A stretch of DNA of 64,000 bases, taken from NCBI GenBank assembly GCA_014238205.1, contig JABABM010000002.1:124001-188000 (forward strand). Reading direction: 5' to 3'. Source of the stretch: Phycisphaerales bacterium (GTDB lineage Bacteria > Planctomycetota > Phycisphaerae > Phycisphaerales > SM1A02). Shown here piece after piece: positions 24,863 to 34,328 of the stretch. The notes beneath the pieces were generated by a model that saw nothing but the letters and a program-made list of their open reading frames with translations, did no database searches and had not been told where the DNA came from. Each line of letters starts with the position of its first letter. The first letter of the stretch is position 1. Both the position numbers and the translations under genes were made by a program.

Positions 24863-25708
24863 ATGAGCGCTGGACACCACGTGACGATGTGCTTTCTTGC
24901 CGCTGCGACGGCGTCAGGCTGTGGCCCCCGGGCTGTAACGCTGGATGAACCTCGACAGGATTCCGTTGCAGTCATCGATGCGGCCTCCGTGCCTGAAGTT
25001 GGCCACGAGACACCTCCTGCCGCCGACAGAGAAAGTGTCGAACGACTCCCGATGCGCCAACTGCTTGCAGCCGCTTCCGGATCGATTCTTCACCCGGATC
25101 ATGACATGACCGGGGAGGAGATTGCGAGTCTCAGTTCCGAGGACCGCCAGCTCCTTGAAACGATGCAGACCTGGTTTGCCGATGTCGGGGAGGACCTCGG
25201 CAATGGCCAAGACCCCTGGGTGGTCATGGAGGCAGCTTCGGATTCACTGCAGAAGCAGTTGAAGAGAAACCCGGAACTGAAACTTCCCTCCGTTGCACTC
25301 TGTACCCGGGTTGGAGTATTTGGTGATTACGACGAATGGGGAAACAGAACCGGGAATGAAACGTACACATTCATTGCGCATGCTGGACAACCCGTGATCA
25401 TCTACGCGGAAATGGAAGGCGTCTCCAGCAGGCTTGACGAGCAACGTCTCTGGGAAACAATCACGAGCCAGCACCTGGTCATCTACAGTGACCGGGACGG
25501 AATACCCCTCTGGGAAGAACAGTGGCAGACCGCGTCCGATCGAAGCCAGGTACGACGGAAGAATTACTTCACCACCCAGATCGTGGAACTTCCCCCTGCA
25601 CTCTCTGCTGGGAACTACCACCTCAGGCTGCGTGTTCGCGATGAGAGGAGCGGCGAGGAGACTGAACGGCGTATTCAGTTCACGATGTCGTCGGCTCGGA
25701 GAAAGTAG
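24863..25708 (+). CDS. Predicted lipoprotein of unknown function
   Basis: 281 residues; the signal is weak but ends in a lipobox-like TASGC at 17-20. A polar linker and a helical region (65-135) precede a beta-rich C-terminal part (145-275) with LCTRVGVFGDYDEWGNRTGNETY, HAGQPVIIYAEMEG and ALSAGNYHLRLRVRDERSG. The last looks like an Ig-like or beta-sandwich domain with an added response to external binding. I do not recognise a family. It converges with sucD, with an 8-base gap. Confidence 0.7.
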   Translation: MSAGHHVTMCFLAAATASGCGPRAVTLDEPRQDSVAVIDAASVPEVGHETPPAADRESVERLPMRQLLAAASGSILHPDHDMTGEEIASLSSEDRQLLETMQTWFADVGEDLGNGQDPWVVMEAASDSLQKQLKRNPELKLPSVALCTRVGVFGDYDEWGNRTGNETYTFIAHAGQPVIIYAEMEGVSSRLDEQRLWETITSQHLVIYSDRDGIPLWEEQWQTASDRSQVRRKNYFTTQIVELPPALSAGNYHLRLRVRDERSGEETERRIQFTMSSARRK

Positions 25709-25716
25709 AGCACCCC

Positions 25717-26673
25717 TCAGGCACTGAGTACATCCAGGCCCAACGCCTCCGCCATGGATGAACCAAGCCGCGCGGGACTCTCGCTGACGAGAACGCCACA
25801 TGAATCAAGCGCCTCCATCTTGGCGCTGGCCGTGTCATCTGCTCCACCGATGATCGCACCTGCATGTCCCATCCTCTTCCCTGCAGGAGCAGTGCGACCA
25901 GCAATGAAGGCCGCGACAGGCTTGTTCATGTTGTCACGAATCCATTCGCCGGCAAGCGTCTCATCCGAGCCACCGATTTCGCCGATCATGACGACGCCGT
26001 CCGTCTCGGGATCGTCATTGAACATCGACAACAACTCGATGAAGTTCAGTCCCTTGACAGGGTCGCCACCAATCCCGATGCAGGTCGTCTGACCGATGCC
26101 AAGCATGCTGGTCTGCCACACGGCCTCGTATGTCAGGGTCCCGCTTCTGCTGATGATTCCGACGGCCTTGCCTGAAGAGGCGTCTTGCTTCGCCGTGTTG
26201 ATATAGCCGGGCATGATTCCGATCTTGCAGCCGCCTTCGAAGGTCGAGGCGGGACCATCGCCTCCGACGTGCCGGCCTGGCGTGATGATTCCCGGGCAGT
26301 TGGGACCGATGAGGTGGGTCGCCGGGTGCTCGGTCATCTGTTCCCTGGTTCGAATCATGTCCTGGACTGGGATCCCCTCGGTAATCGCGCACACGACCTG
26401 AACCCCGGCTTCGGCTGCTTCGAGAATCGACGCGGCTGCAAATCGAGGTGGAACGAAGATCATCGAGGCAGTTGCACCTGTTGCTTCGACTGCCTCGGCA
26501 ACCGTGTCAAATACCGGCAGGCCGTTCGCGTCCTGCTGGCCACCCTTGCCTGGAGTCACTCCACCTACAAGCTGCGTGCCGTAGTCAAGGCAACCCTTCG
26601 TGTGAAACGCGCCAGATGCACCGGTGATTCCCTGGCAAAGTACACGTGTAGAACCATCAACAAGAATAGACAT
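25717..26673 (-). CDS. sucD: Succinyl-CoA ligase alpha subunit
   Basis: 318 residues; with SucC it interconverts succinyl-CoA and succinate with nucleotide phosphorylation in the TCA cycle. The CoA-binding part has [13 protein letters not shown] and GVTPGKGG; the phospho-histidine is His270 in [11 protein letters not shown]. It is longer than the common 290 residues, partly from a stretch of about ten extra residues near 133-147 ([16 protein letters not shown]). The sucC gene, normally just before sucD, is not in the window. Confidence 0.93.
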   Translation of the reverse strand: MSILVDGSTRVLCQGITGASGAFHTKGCLDYGTQLVGGVTPGKGGQQDANGLPVFDTVAEAVEATGATASMIFVPPRFAAASILEAAEAGVQVVCAITEGIPVQDMIRTREQMTEHPATHLIGPNCPGIITPGRHVGGDGPASTFEGGCKIGIMPGYINTAKQDASSGKAVGIISRSGTLTYEAVWQTSMLGIGQTTCIGIGGDPVKGLNFIELLSMFNDDPETDGVVMIGEIGGSDETLAGEWIRDNMNKPVAAFIAGRTAPAGKRMGHAGAIIGGADDTASAKMEALDSCGVLVSESPARLGSSMAEALGLDVLSA

Positions 26674-26745
26674 GAACGCGGTGCTCCTCGTGAGGGCGGA
26701 AAGTGTAGTCGATAGAAGACCGCATGCAGCAGTCCCTCTTCCAAA

Positions 26746-27102
26746 TCACCCGTCCGCCTGATTCACCGGGCTTTCGAGGTTGATTCCGATTCGGCTGAGT
26801 ATTCGCTTCTCGATCCTCCAGAAGTATGCAAACTGCCCGAAGAGTGCTCCTATGGCGACGAGGATCACCTGGTAGACAAGCAACATTCCAAGAATACGAA
26901 TCGGCCAGTAGACCACTCCATGCATCATGTCGGGTGAGACTCCCAGCAGGACCAGCAGTGGCCTCGAAAGCAGCATGGAAAGTGATCCCGTGATACCGAA
27001 GACGATGAAGACAATCACCAGCTGGGTCGTGGATTCAACCTTGAAGATGCGATTCAGAGTTTCCATTCCCGGACTGTACATGCCATTGAACTTCTTGACC
27101 AT
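26746..27102 (-). CDS. DUF6787-like membrane protein
   Basis: 118 residues with two hydrophobic segments (about 27-50 and 67-90) and a short polar C-terminus with FWRIEKRILSRIG. The order (basic N-terminus, T-x-Q-L-x-[VI]-[VI] strand, S-rich turn, P-[IV]-x-[IV]-x-[GA] ... Y-x-[VI]-[IL] and a final FWxxExRxL motif) is like the DUF6787 group, but that is an eye match. Function unknown. It is divergent from purM with a 53-base gap. Confidence 0.65.
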   Translation of the reverse strand: MVKKFNGMYSPGMETLNRIFKVESTTQLVIVFIVFGITGSLSMLLSRPLLVLLGVSPDMMHGVVYWPIRILGMLLVYQVILVAIGALFGQFAYFWRIEKRILSRIGINLESPVNQADG

Positions 27103-27155
27103 GCCTGCTTCTCTCTCGAGGTTTCAAGGGCTGAATGGGCTACACTGCGTGGACC

Positions 27156-28253
27156 ATGACGGCCGTCGAACAACCTGACACCGGCCTGACCTACGAGCAG
27201 TCCGGCGTCAACATCCAGGCAGGCGATGAGCTTGTCGAGCATATCCGGAGCATCGTTACCAGGACCCACAGTCCGCGTGTACTCGGGCCCCACGGTGCTT
27301 TTGCAGGGATGTTCCGCCTGGACTTCAATGAGAAGATCTTCAAGCGGAACTACAAGGAGCCCGTCCTCGTCTCATGCACCGATGGCGTTGGAACGAAGCT
27401 GAAGATCGCGACGACGCTTGGGATTGTCGACACTGTCGGACTTGACTGCGTGGCGATGAATGTCAATGACCTGATTGTCCAGGGTGCAGAGCCCCTCTTC
27501 TTCCTTGATTACATCGGTCTTCATTCCCAGGATCCGAGGGAAACAGCAAAGATCATCGAAGGGGTGGCTCGTGGATGCGAACTTGCAGACTGTGCTCTCA
27601 TCGGAGGTGAGTGTGCCGAGATGCCTGACATCTACGGACCCGGAGAATTCGATCTGGTTGGATTCTCTGTCGGCGTCGTTGAGTTGGAACGTGCCATTGA
27701 TCCCAGTCGCGTGCAGCCCGGTGATGTCCTGATCGGCCTTGCCAGCAGCGGCATTCATTCAAACGGGTATACGCTTGTCCGTGCGATCATCGATTCCGCA
27801 GGGCTCGACCTGAAGTCGGTTCATGAAGATGGGCAGAATCGTTCTGGTGAAACACGAACCCTGGGTGAAGTGCTCCTGGAACCCACGAGAATCTACGCCC
27901 GGTCGATTACCCACCTGCTCAGGCACTACAAGGTGAAGAAGATCATCTCGATGATGGCTCACATCACTGGCGGGGGACTCCCGGGGAACCTTCCACGTGT
28001 CCTGCTGGACGATATCGATGCCGTCATCAAGCGGGACAGTTGGACCATCCCGCCCATATTCGACTTCCTGGCCCGGCACGGGAATGTTGAACCTGACGAG
28101 ATGGATCGCGTATTCAACATGGGAATCGGATATGTCCTTGCCGTACGACCCGCATTCGTCGATTCGATCATCAAGCAGTTGACCAAGGATGGTGAAGAAG
28201 CAATGGTCATCGGCAGCATAGAAAAGGGCCAGGGCCGGCTGCGGTGGGCCTGA
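27156..28253 (+). CDS. purM: Phosphoribosylformylglycinamidine cyclo-ligase
   Basis: 365 residues; makes AIR from FGAM in purine synthesis. Typical motifs: TYEQSGVNIQAGDELVEHI at the start, VSCTDGVGTKLKIA, VGLDCVAMNVNDLIVQGAEPLFFLDY, LIGGECAEMPDIY, FDLVGFSVGVVE, IGLASSGIHSNGYTLVR and HITGGGLPGNLPR. ATG 27156 fits the family N-terminus better than ATG 27135. It is the only purine-synthesis gene in the window. Confidence 0.95.
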   Translation: MTAVEQPDTGLTYEQSGVNIQAGDELVEHIRSIVTRTHSPRVLGPHGAFAGMFRLDFNEKIFKRNYKEPVLVSCTDGVGTKLKIATTLGIVDTVGLDCVAMNVNDLIVQGAEPLFFLDYIGLHSQDPRETAKIIEGVARGCELADCALIGGECAEMPDIYGPGEFDLVGFSVGVVELERAIDPSRVQPGDVLIGLASSGIHSNGYTLVRAIIDSAGLDLKSVHEDGQNRSGETRTLGEVLLEPTRIYARSITHLLRHYKVKKIISMMAHITGGGLPGNLPRVLLDDIDAVIKRDSWTIPPIFDFLARHGNVEPDEMDRVFNMGIGYVLAVRPAFVDSIIKQLTKDGEEAMVIGSIEKGQGRLRWA

Positions 28254-28287
28254 GCCCCTGCCGGACGGATCTCCCTGGAGCCACTCG

Positions 28288-29115
28288 ATGATTGAAGCAT
28301 TACTTGCCCTGACACTCGTTGCACCAGGCGTGGTTGCCGAAGACGGGCCCACGGCGCAGGAGGTCATCGCACAGGCAAAGGCTCCGCTTGGTTTCAATGT
28401 CGCAACAGGGGCCTGGCTCATACGACTCCGTGGAAACTCCTCCTTCGGCGGCTCGCAGGAACTTTCCCTCGACGACCAATTGGGCATGGATGACAGGGAA
28501 ACCACGTTCCGTGGAGAGTTCCGGGTAGGGCGAGACGATTGGGGTGTCTGGATCATGGGGGCCGACTTCGACACCTCATCCTCGGGTTCCTTCGATACCG
28601 CGGGATCCTGGGATGGTGCTGCATTTTCCGTGGGCGATCCGTTCCGATCGAGTTTCGACATGATGAACATTGCCGTCGAGGGGCAATGGAATCCACTCGA
28701 CCTGATCGGTGAAGCAAACACGCACATACCCATGTTCCTCACTGTCGGCCCGCACCTTGGAATCCTCTACAGCGACATCAAGCAACACCTCTCCTTCAAC
28801 AACACGGCATCAGAGGAGCAGGGCGAGTTCACTTCCCTCTACGCGGGCGGACAGGCGATCATCCGAATGGACACGATGGACCGACTGCCGTGGTTGCAGA
28901 AGATCGAATTCCGTGCAGGTGGGGGATTCGGGGCAGCTCTTGGGCATGACGGGGGAACAATGTTCCACGCCCGTGCCGACATGCGATTCTATTTCATGAA
29001 GAACTTTGCGGTGCTCTTCGGCTATCGACTCCTTGAACTCAATGTTGAAAAGGGTGACTGGAAGCCCTCGCCCAGTCTCCAGGGACTTTTTGTAGGCGCA
29101 TCAATCGAGTTCTGA
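28288..29115 (+). CDS. Outer-membrane beta-barrel-type protein
   Basis: 275 residues with a signal peptide (IEALLALTLVAPGVVAE). The rest has regular alternating hydrophobic strands with Gly/Ser/Asp turns (GFNVATGAWLIRLRGN, DWGVWIMGADFDTSSS, AVLFGYRLLELNVEKGDW) and ends in Phe (GASIEF), as outer-membrane barrels usually do. By composition it should be an 8- to 12-strand barrel of unknown transport role. It follows purM by 34 bases and precedes a metallophosphoesterase by 9 bases. Confidence 0.75.
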   Translation: MIEALLALTLVAPGVVAEDGPTAQEVIAQAKAPLGFNVATGAWLIRLRGNSSFGGSQELSLDDQLGMDDRETTFRGEFRVGRDDWGVWIMGADFDTSSSGSFDTAGSWDGAAFSVGDPFRSSFDMMNIAVEGQWNPLDLIGEANTHIPMFLTVGPHLGILYSDIKQHLSFNNTASEEQGEFTSLYAGGQAIIRMDTMDRLPWLQKIEFRAGGGFGAALGHDGGTMFHARADMRFYFMKNFAVLFGYRLLELNVEKGDWKPSPSLQGLFVGASIEF

Positions 29116-29124
29116 GGTCCGGCC

Positions 29125-29988
29125 ATGGCAAAGAGGCGAACTTCTCGAAGCAGTCATTACCGCCGCGCCCGACTCAGGCACTTTTTCCTCACACGAGGCC
29201 TGAACAGGATCAGCGGCGATCGTCTTCGGCAGCGACGCCGTTCCGATGGCGTCCAGTTGAGGGAACTCCGGGTCGACATTCCAGGGTGGCCCGTTGAACT
29301 TGACGGGTTGAGTATTGCCCATGTCAGCGACCTTCACATCGGTGACCTGATGTCAGTCAATGACGCCGTACGGATCATCGAATCCCTTGGAGACATGAAT
29401 CCAGACGTAGTCTGCAACACGGGTGATGTAGTCGACCTGGACTGCTTGAACCTTTCCTCCTTCTTCCAGGCAACGGCTGCATTGCAACCGTCCCTGGGCA
29501 ATTACCTCGTTCTTGGAAACCACGATGAACTTGATGACCCTGCTTCCGTGGCTTCGCAGGCCGAGGAAGCCGGCATCAGCGTTCTCAGGAACACCGTTGC
29601 CACGGCCAGTGACGGCGAGCGAACCCTCCGTGTCGGTGGGATCGATTGGGCACGGTCATCGTCTGCATGCCGGGATCAAGTCAATGCAGCAGGGGCGGGG
29701 AATATCGACCTGCTCCTTTCCCACAACCCAAAGGCGTTTGATCGTGCTGCGGAACTTGGCATACCCCTGACACTCTCCGGGCACACGCACGGCGGGCAGA
29801 TCGCACGGAAAAATCGACCGAATGCGAATCTCGCGCTCGCCATGACGCATCGAAGAAATGCAGGCCTGTATGAGAAAGGTGACAGCCGACTCTTCGTCAC
29901 GGTTGGAGCCGGCGACCTGTTTCCCCTGCGAATGAACTGCCCGGCGGAAATCGTGCTTCTCAGGATTCACCGTCTCGAAGCCGGTTGA
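29125..29988 (+). CDS. Metallophosphoesterase (calcineurin-like)
   Basis: 287 residues. The five motifs are present: ISIAHVSDLHIGD, CNTGDVVDLD, LGNHDELDDP, LLLSHNPKAF and LTLSGHTHGGQ. The arrangement fits the YaeI/LpxG-like group, which in several bacteria cuts UDP-diacylglucosamine in lipid A synthesis or acts as a general phosphodiesterase; the substrate here is not established. A basic N-terminus (MAKRRTSRSSHYRRARLRHF) lies before the domain with no clear membrane segment. Its 3' end overlaps the end of rdgB by 29 bases (convergent). Confidence 0.88.
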   Translation: MAKRRTSRSSHYRRARLRHFFLTRGLNRISGDRLRQRRRSDGVQLRELRVDIPGWPVELDGLSIAHVSDLHIGDLMSVNDAVRIIESLGDMNPDVVCNTGDVVDLDCLNLSSFFQATAALQPSLGNYLVLGNHDELDDPASVASQAEEAGISVLRNTVATASDGERTLRVGGIDWARSSSACRDQVNAAGAGNIDLLLSHNPKAFDRAAELGIPLTLSGHTHGGQIARKNRPNANLALAMTHRRNAGLYEKGDSRLFVTVGAGDLFPLRMNCPAEIVLLRIHRLEAG

Positions 29989-30592
29989 GTTCAAGAGCCA
30001 TCGCCCTGGCTGCCGACCCACGATGCGATCGGGCATTCTTGTCATCAGACGCCAGCTCCGCGCTCGTGCATCCTTCGTCTGGAAGATACAGCAGTGGGTC
30101 ATATCCAAAGCCGTTCTCTCCTGCTGGATCATCCGTGATGACTCCCTCGAATGAACCTCCTGTCTCAGCGAGAATGGACCCATCCGGGTCGGCGAGGCAC
30201 ATCATGCAGACGAATCTCGCTCCACGATCGGACTCGGGGATGTCAGTCATGGCATCAAGCAACTTCACATTGTTGGCTGCATCACGCTCGGCCCGGGTTC
30301 CATCGACACCGGCCCAGCGAGCGGAGTGAACTCCAGGTTGGCCTCCAAGTGCATCGACGACCAGGCCCGAGTCGTCTGCGAGGCAACGTATTCCCGTGGA
30401 TTGTGCATAGCCCACCGCCTTCAACCGGGCATTCCCCTCGAAGGTGTCTTCATCCTCTGCAGGTTCTGGATACGTACCCGGGAGAGAATCAAGTCCAACA
30501 ACCTCGAACCCCAGTGGCTCAAGCACCTGGCGAACCTCGGATAATTTGTGGGAGTTCGACGTGGCAAGGAGAATTTGGTTCGAGCGTGACAT
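29960..30592 (-). CDS. rdgB: XTP/dITP diphosphatase (non-canonical purine NTPase)
   Basis: 210 residues from ATG 30592; an upstream frame adds 40 residues of poor composition and would overlap queF. Removes ITP, XTP and dITP from the nucleotide pool. Motifs: LATSNSHKLSEV, DEDTFEGNARLKA, RCLADDSGLVVDALGGQPGVHSARWAG, NGFGYDPLLYLPD and SHRGSAARAM. It follows queF by 5 bases, so the two are co-transcribed. The queF-rdgB pairing has no obvious functional reason. Confidence 0.95.
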   Translation of the reverse strand: MSRSNQILLATSNSHKLSEVRQVLEPLGFEVVGLDSLPGTYPEPAEDEDTFEGNARLKAVGYAQSTGIRCLADDSGLVVDALGGQPGVHSARWAGVDGTRAERDAANNVKLLDAMTDIPESDRGARFVCMMCLADPDGSILAETGGSFEGVITDDPAGENGFGYDPLLYLPDEGCTSAELASDDKNARSHRGSAARAMALELNRLRDGES

Positions 30593-30597
30593 CGGGC

Positions 30598-30966
30598 TCA
30601 GCCGCGGGCCCAGTCCGAGGGCACCTTGCCGTGGCCTGCAACAATCCTGCTCCGAATGCCGCCTCGGCCCCGCCATTGCGTCACGACCTGGAGCCAATGT
30701 GGTTTCATGCACTCGACGAGATCATCACGGATCCGATCAGTGACTGCTTCGTAGTAGATTCCCTCGTTCCTGAATGACTGGAAGTAGAGTTTCAGGCTCT
30801 TGAGTTCCACGCAGGATGGTCCCGGTTCAAATCGAATCGTCACTGTTCCGAAATCAGGATGACCCGTCACCGGGCAGACCGAGGTGAACTCCTCGTTGAC
30901 ATGCTCGATGAGCAGCGGGGTTTCGGTTGGAGTCGGGAAGGTGTCAAGCAGTGATGTATCCGGCAT
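30598..30966 (-). CDS. queF: NADPH-dependent 7-cyano-7-deazaguanine reductase, short type
   Basis: 122 residues; reduces preQ0 to preQ1 for queuosine synthesis. The type I pattern is present: FTSVCPVTGHPDFG with the catalytic Cys, CVELKSLKLYFQSFRNEGIYYE as the NADPH and preQ0 motif, and KPHWLQVVTQW... with a RGGI tail. It is shorter than average (about 150) but complete in motifs. No queC, queD or queE is in the window. Start ATG 30966 (MPDTSLLDTFPTP). Confidence 0.92.
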   Translation of the reverse strand: MPDTSLLDTFPTPTETPLLIEHVNEEFTSVCPVTGHPDFGTVTIRFEPGPSCVELKSLKLYFQSFRNEGIYYEAVTDRIRDDLVECMKPHWLQVVTQWRGRGGIRSRIVAGHGKVPSDWARG

Positions 30967-31013
30967 GTGCGACAGGATATCGCATAGCTGGATCCAGCTG
31001 CTGGCTGGGGTCT

Positions 31014-32027
31014 CTACCGCCGCATTTCGTACTTCAACATCAAGCTGATGACCTTGGCCTGCTCAATGTTCAACTGAAGTGATGACCGGAATGCGTCTCG
31101 CGCTTCCAGGCGAGCTTTTTCATCCGTCCTGTCACTCAGAAGCCACCTGTTCAAGGCACTGCAGCCAAGTCCGTTGTATGCACGCCATTCATCTTCATCT
31201 ATTGCAATGGAGGCACGATAGGCTTCCTCTGCTTCCTCGTACTCACCAAGGCGGAAGAGCGCCCAGCCCTTTCGTTCCAGGGAAGAGCCATCCGCCCGCA
31301 GCTTCTGAATGGTGTCGGCAACGTTGATCACCTCCCTGTATCGCTTCTGGCGTACAAGCATGTTCAGAAGATTGACCATCAACTCCGGGGTCGGCTGCAT
31401 TCGCTCGGATGCCGCGACATAGGCCTCTGCGGCATCTGCCCAGCGATCAACTCGCTCATAGGCAACGCCAAGGTTGACCCAGGCGGGTCCATTGCCTGGG
31501 TCGACTTCAACCGCCTTCTCTGCGAAGACGATGGCGTGGTTCGGCTCGTTCATCTGCAGGTAGGTTGTTGCAAGATTCAGATTCGCCTTGGGAGAATCGG
31601 GATCGATGGTCAGCGAGCGGTGGTAGGCGCGAACCGCCTCAATGAACCGCTCCAGCATCTGCAGAGCTACGGCATGGCCAAACTGGGCGTTGAAGTTTCG
31701 AGGTTCCAGTTTCGCTGCTCGTGCGAAGGCGGGTTCAGCCTTTGAATACGATCCCTGTTCTATGTAGACCTCACCGATGCCGATGTACGCAGGAGCCGAG
31801 GTCGGGTCGTCTTCAAGAACATCGTGGAAGAGGGCCAGGGCGGAGTCGTAATTGCCCTCTGCGGCCTGCTCGCCGGCCTTGGAAATCACCGCACTGATGG
31901 CTTCCTGGTCGACGGTTTCCGGAATCGTTCCTATCGGCTGGCGAACCTCCGGTGAACCGATGCCCAACTGGGTGCAGCCAGCGGGCAGAGTCGCTGCCAG
32001 GACTAGGATGAAGGAACGAGGCGACAC
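31014..32027 (-). CDS. TPR-repeat lipoprotein
   Basis: 337 residues from GTG 32027, chosen since GGAG lies 10 bases upstream and a clean signal with lipobox (LPAGC) follows; the ATG at 32069 would put extra polar residues in front. Five or more TPR units are visible (AEGNYDSALALFHDVLEDDPTS, EQGSYSKAEPAFARAAKLEPRN, FIEAVRAYHRSLTIDPDS, NHAIVFAEKAVEVDPGN, RVDRWADAAEAYVAASERM). It ends with LQLNIEQAKVISLMLKYEMRR. It lies between transketolase and queF on one strand, and its envelope partners are unknown. Confidence 0.85.
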   Translation of the reverse strand: MSPRSFILVLAATLPAGCTQLGIGSPEVRQPIGTIPETVDQEAISAVISKAGEQAAEGNYDSALALFHDVLEDDPTSAPAYIGIGEVYIEQGSYSKAEPAFARAAKLEPRNFNAQFGHAVALQMLERFIEAVRAYHRSLTIDPDSPKANLNLATTYLQMNEPNHAIVFAEKAVEVDPGNGPAWVNLGVAYERVDRWADAAEAYVAASERMQPTPELMVNLLNMLVRQKRYREVINVADTIQKLRADGSSLERKGWALFRLGEYEEAEEAYRASIAIDEDEWRAYNGLGCSALNRWLLSDRTDEKARLEARDAFRSSLQLNIEQAKVISLMLKYEMRR

Positions 32028-32109
32028 GCTTCTTGTGCTCCATGTAAACGAACAGCCACCGTGCCTCATCGGCCCGATCGAAGAAGCCTCTGCAGCAACA
32101 GCCGACTGA

Positions 32110-34068
32110 TCAGGCGGTCACGAGGCCGAGGATAGATGCGGCATGCTTCGTAATGGATTCGTGATTGAGCCCGCACTGCTTGAGGATTTCACGCTCACCC
32201 TTGGCCGACTTTGGAATACGGGTCACGCACATCTGCTCGACCGTAAACGCGTCACCGGATCGGGCACAGGCTTCGGCTACAGCCGAGAAGAGGCCCCCGC
32301 CATAGTTGTCCTCGATGACCAACACCATTCCGCCATTGTCGTTGGCAAGGTCCAGAAACTCCTCCTCCTCGAATGGAAGGGAGTAGAGGTCCACGAGGGA
32401 AGCATCGATGCCCAGCTTGTCGAGAGCATCGAGGGACTTGTTGCACTCGTGCAGCATGTACCCCGCGCTGGCTATGAGGAGATCGCGGCCCTGCGTAAGT
32501 ACTTCCATGCCGCCAAGCGTGAACTCGGTTTTATCGTCGTAGAGAAACTCCACGTCGGGGCGATGGGTACGCATGTAGCACATGCCATCATGCTCGGCCA
32601 TTGCCATGGTCAAGCCGTAGGCCGCGTAGGCGTCGGCGGGCTGCAGGGTCCAGCAGCCCGGGTCACCATTGTGATTCCGTACGCTGCCAAGACTGCGGAA
32701 CCAGGCAACATCCGGCAGGGACATCTGGCTGGGCCCGTCAGCGGCAAGTGATATCCCGGAGTGTGACCCAACCAGTTTGATGTTGGCGCCGGAGTTCATT
32801 GCCATTTCAATCTGGTCGTACGCGCGAGTCAGGAATTTGGCGAAGGATGAGCAGAACGGAATCTTCCCTGCTGCGGCAAAGCCGAGGCCGGCACTGATCA
32901 TGTTTTGTTCCGCGATCTTGCACTCGTTGAACCGATCCGCGATCTGTTCGTCGTCGCGGAACCATTGCGCGAATGTCGAGTTGCAGACATCGGCATCCAG
33001 GGTGACGATGTTCGTGTTCGCATGACCCAGTTCCCTGAGAGCGACACCATAGGCTCGTCGTGTTGCATAACTGCCGGACTCGAGAACACCTTCCATTCCG
33101 AAGGAACGAAGGGCATCGGTGAAGTTCGACAGGGGGCGACAGGTCGGCTCGGGTTTTGACTCGATGGTCGGGGGATAGATCATGAGATCGCCGCCCTCCA
33201 GGGAACCAATGAGCGATGCTCCTGTCTCTTGAAGCTCATCGAGGGCCGTGGCGAGGCCATCACCGCTTGCCGGCTTTCCGTGCCAGCCATCGCCCTGCAT
33301 CGATGGCGAACCCCAGCCCTTGGTTGTCCTTGCTACGACCGCCATCGGCCCATGGCCCCCCTCGATGAACTGGTCGAATGTCGACCTGATGGCTTCCGGA
33401 TCGTGGCCATCTATATCCAGTACATGGAACCCGGTGGCTTCAAGCCGTGCCTTGATCTTGTCCGGGGACTGCTGGTCACTGACCGAGCCGGCCTGTCCAT
33501 AGGCATTGCAGTTGAAGATCGGAAGGAGGTTCTCCAGGCGATGATCCATGATGTAGTCAAGTGCTTCGGTGATCTGGCCTTCCCGGGATTCGCCGTCTCC
33601 GATGATGCAGTAGATTCGTTGATCAAGACCGTCGAGTCGTGCAGCCTGCGCAAGCCCGGCAGCAACGGAAAGCCCCTGGCCGAGCGAGCCTGTTGCAGCG
33701 TCGAAGAAATGAAATCCTTCCCTTGGATTGGGGTGTCCATCCAGCGGCGAGTCGCTGCTTCGGAAACCTTCGACGTCACTCAGTGTCGCTGGGCGTAATG
33801 CATCACCTGTACCGACGGTCGCACCCAGATCGATGAACGCTGCGTAGACGGACGGCACGGCATGTCCTTCTGAAAGCACGAGTCGGTCGGAGGTCGAGTA
33901 GCCAGGATCCTCTGGAACCCATCGCATGCTGTGGTACATGAGTACCGTGACGATCTGGCCCAGGCTCATGGCCGTCGTCGGGTGACCACTTCCAGCGGCA
34001 CTGCACATCTCAAGCGCCAAGGAATCGAGTCGAATCGCCTTGGCGTGGACGGCTGCTTCAAAGGACAT
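32110..34068 (-). CDS. tkt: Transketolase
   Basis: 652 residues, the usual full length. Moves two-carbon units between sugar phosphates in the pentose phosphate pathway. The thiamine diphosphate part has GSGHPTTAMSLG and the metal-binding GDGESREGQITEALDYIMDH...NCNAYGQ. The pyrimidine domain has DADVCNSTFAQWF, ECKIAEQNMISAGLGFAAAG and FCSSFAKFLTRAYDQIEM, and the C-terminal domain has VIEDNYGGGLFSAV. The start is ATG 34068 (MSFEAAVHAKAI). The gap to dnaN upstream is about 260 bases. Confidence 0.95.
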   Translation of the reverse strand: MSFEAAVHAKAIRLDSLALEMCSAAGSGHPTTAMSLGQIVTVLMYHSMRWVPEDPGYSTSDRLVLSEGHAVPSVYAAFIDLGATVGTGDALRPATLSDVEGFRSSDSPLDGHPNPREGFHFFDAATGSLGQGLSVAAGLAQAARLDGLDQRIYCIIGDGESREGQITEALDYIMDHRLENLLPIFNCNAYGQAGSVSDQQSPDKIKARLEATGFHVLDIDGHDPEAIRSTFDQFIEGGHGPMAVVARTTKGWGSPSMQGDGWHGKPASGDGLATALDELQETGASLIGSLEGGDLMIYPPTIESKPEPTCRPLSNFTDALRSFGMEGVLESGSYATRRAYGVALRELGHANTNIVTLDADVCNSTFAQWFRDDEQIADRFNECKIAEQNMISAGLGFAAAGKIPFCSSFAKFLTRAYDQIEMAMNSGANIKLVGSHSGISLAADGPSQMSLPDVAWFRSLGSVRNHNGDPGCWTLQPADAYAAYGLTMAMAEHDGMCYMRTHRPDVEFLYDDKTEFTLGGMEVLTQGRDLLIASAGYMLHECNKSLDALDKLGIDASLVDLYSLPFEEEEFLDLANDNGGMVLVIEDNYGGGLFSAVAEACARSGDAFTVEQMCVTRIPKSAKGEREILKQCGLNHESITKHAASILGLVTA

Positions 34069-34328
34069 GCGGAACTCCTCGTTCTATCCATGGCTGGCAT
34101 GGGGGGGGATAGTCACAAACTCGGCTTCGCCGGACCTCTGTAAGCCCGTGCGATGCGTTTCCTGCGCTCCATGGAGCGTGAAAGCTTCGTTGTTGGGGTC
34201 CTTTGGCCCTGGGGAGGAGGGAAGTATCGCATGGGAGCCTCGGCACGGCAACCAGTTTTGCGGGAGGAATCAGGGTTGGGGTGGTACACTCACCGTGATG
34301 TGACTCGAAGAAGAAGGGAATGCTGCAA
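34069..34328. other. Intergenic region between divergent tkt and dnaN
   Basis: No gene seen. It must carry promoters for both genes. A TACACT at 34285-34290 could be the -10 box for dnaN, about 40 bases before its start, but I see no -35 at the right distance. G-rich runs occur near 34100 and 34215-34222. Confidence 0.4.
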
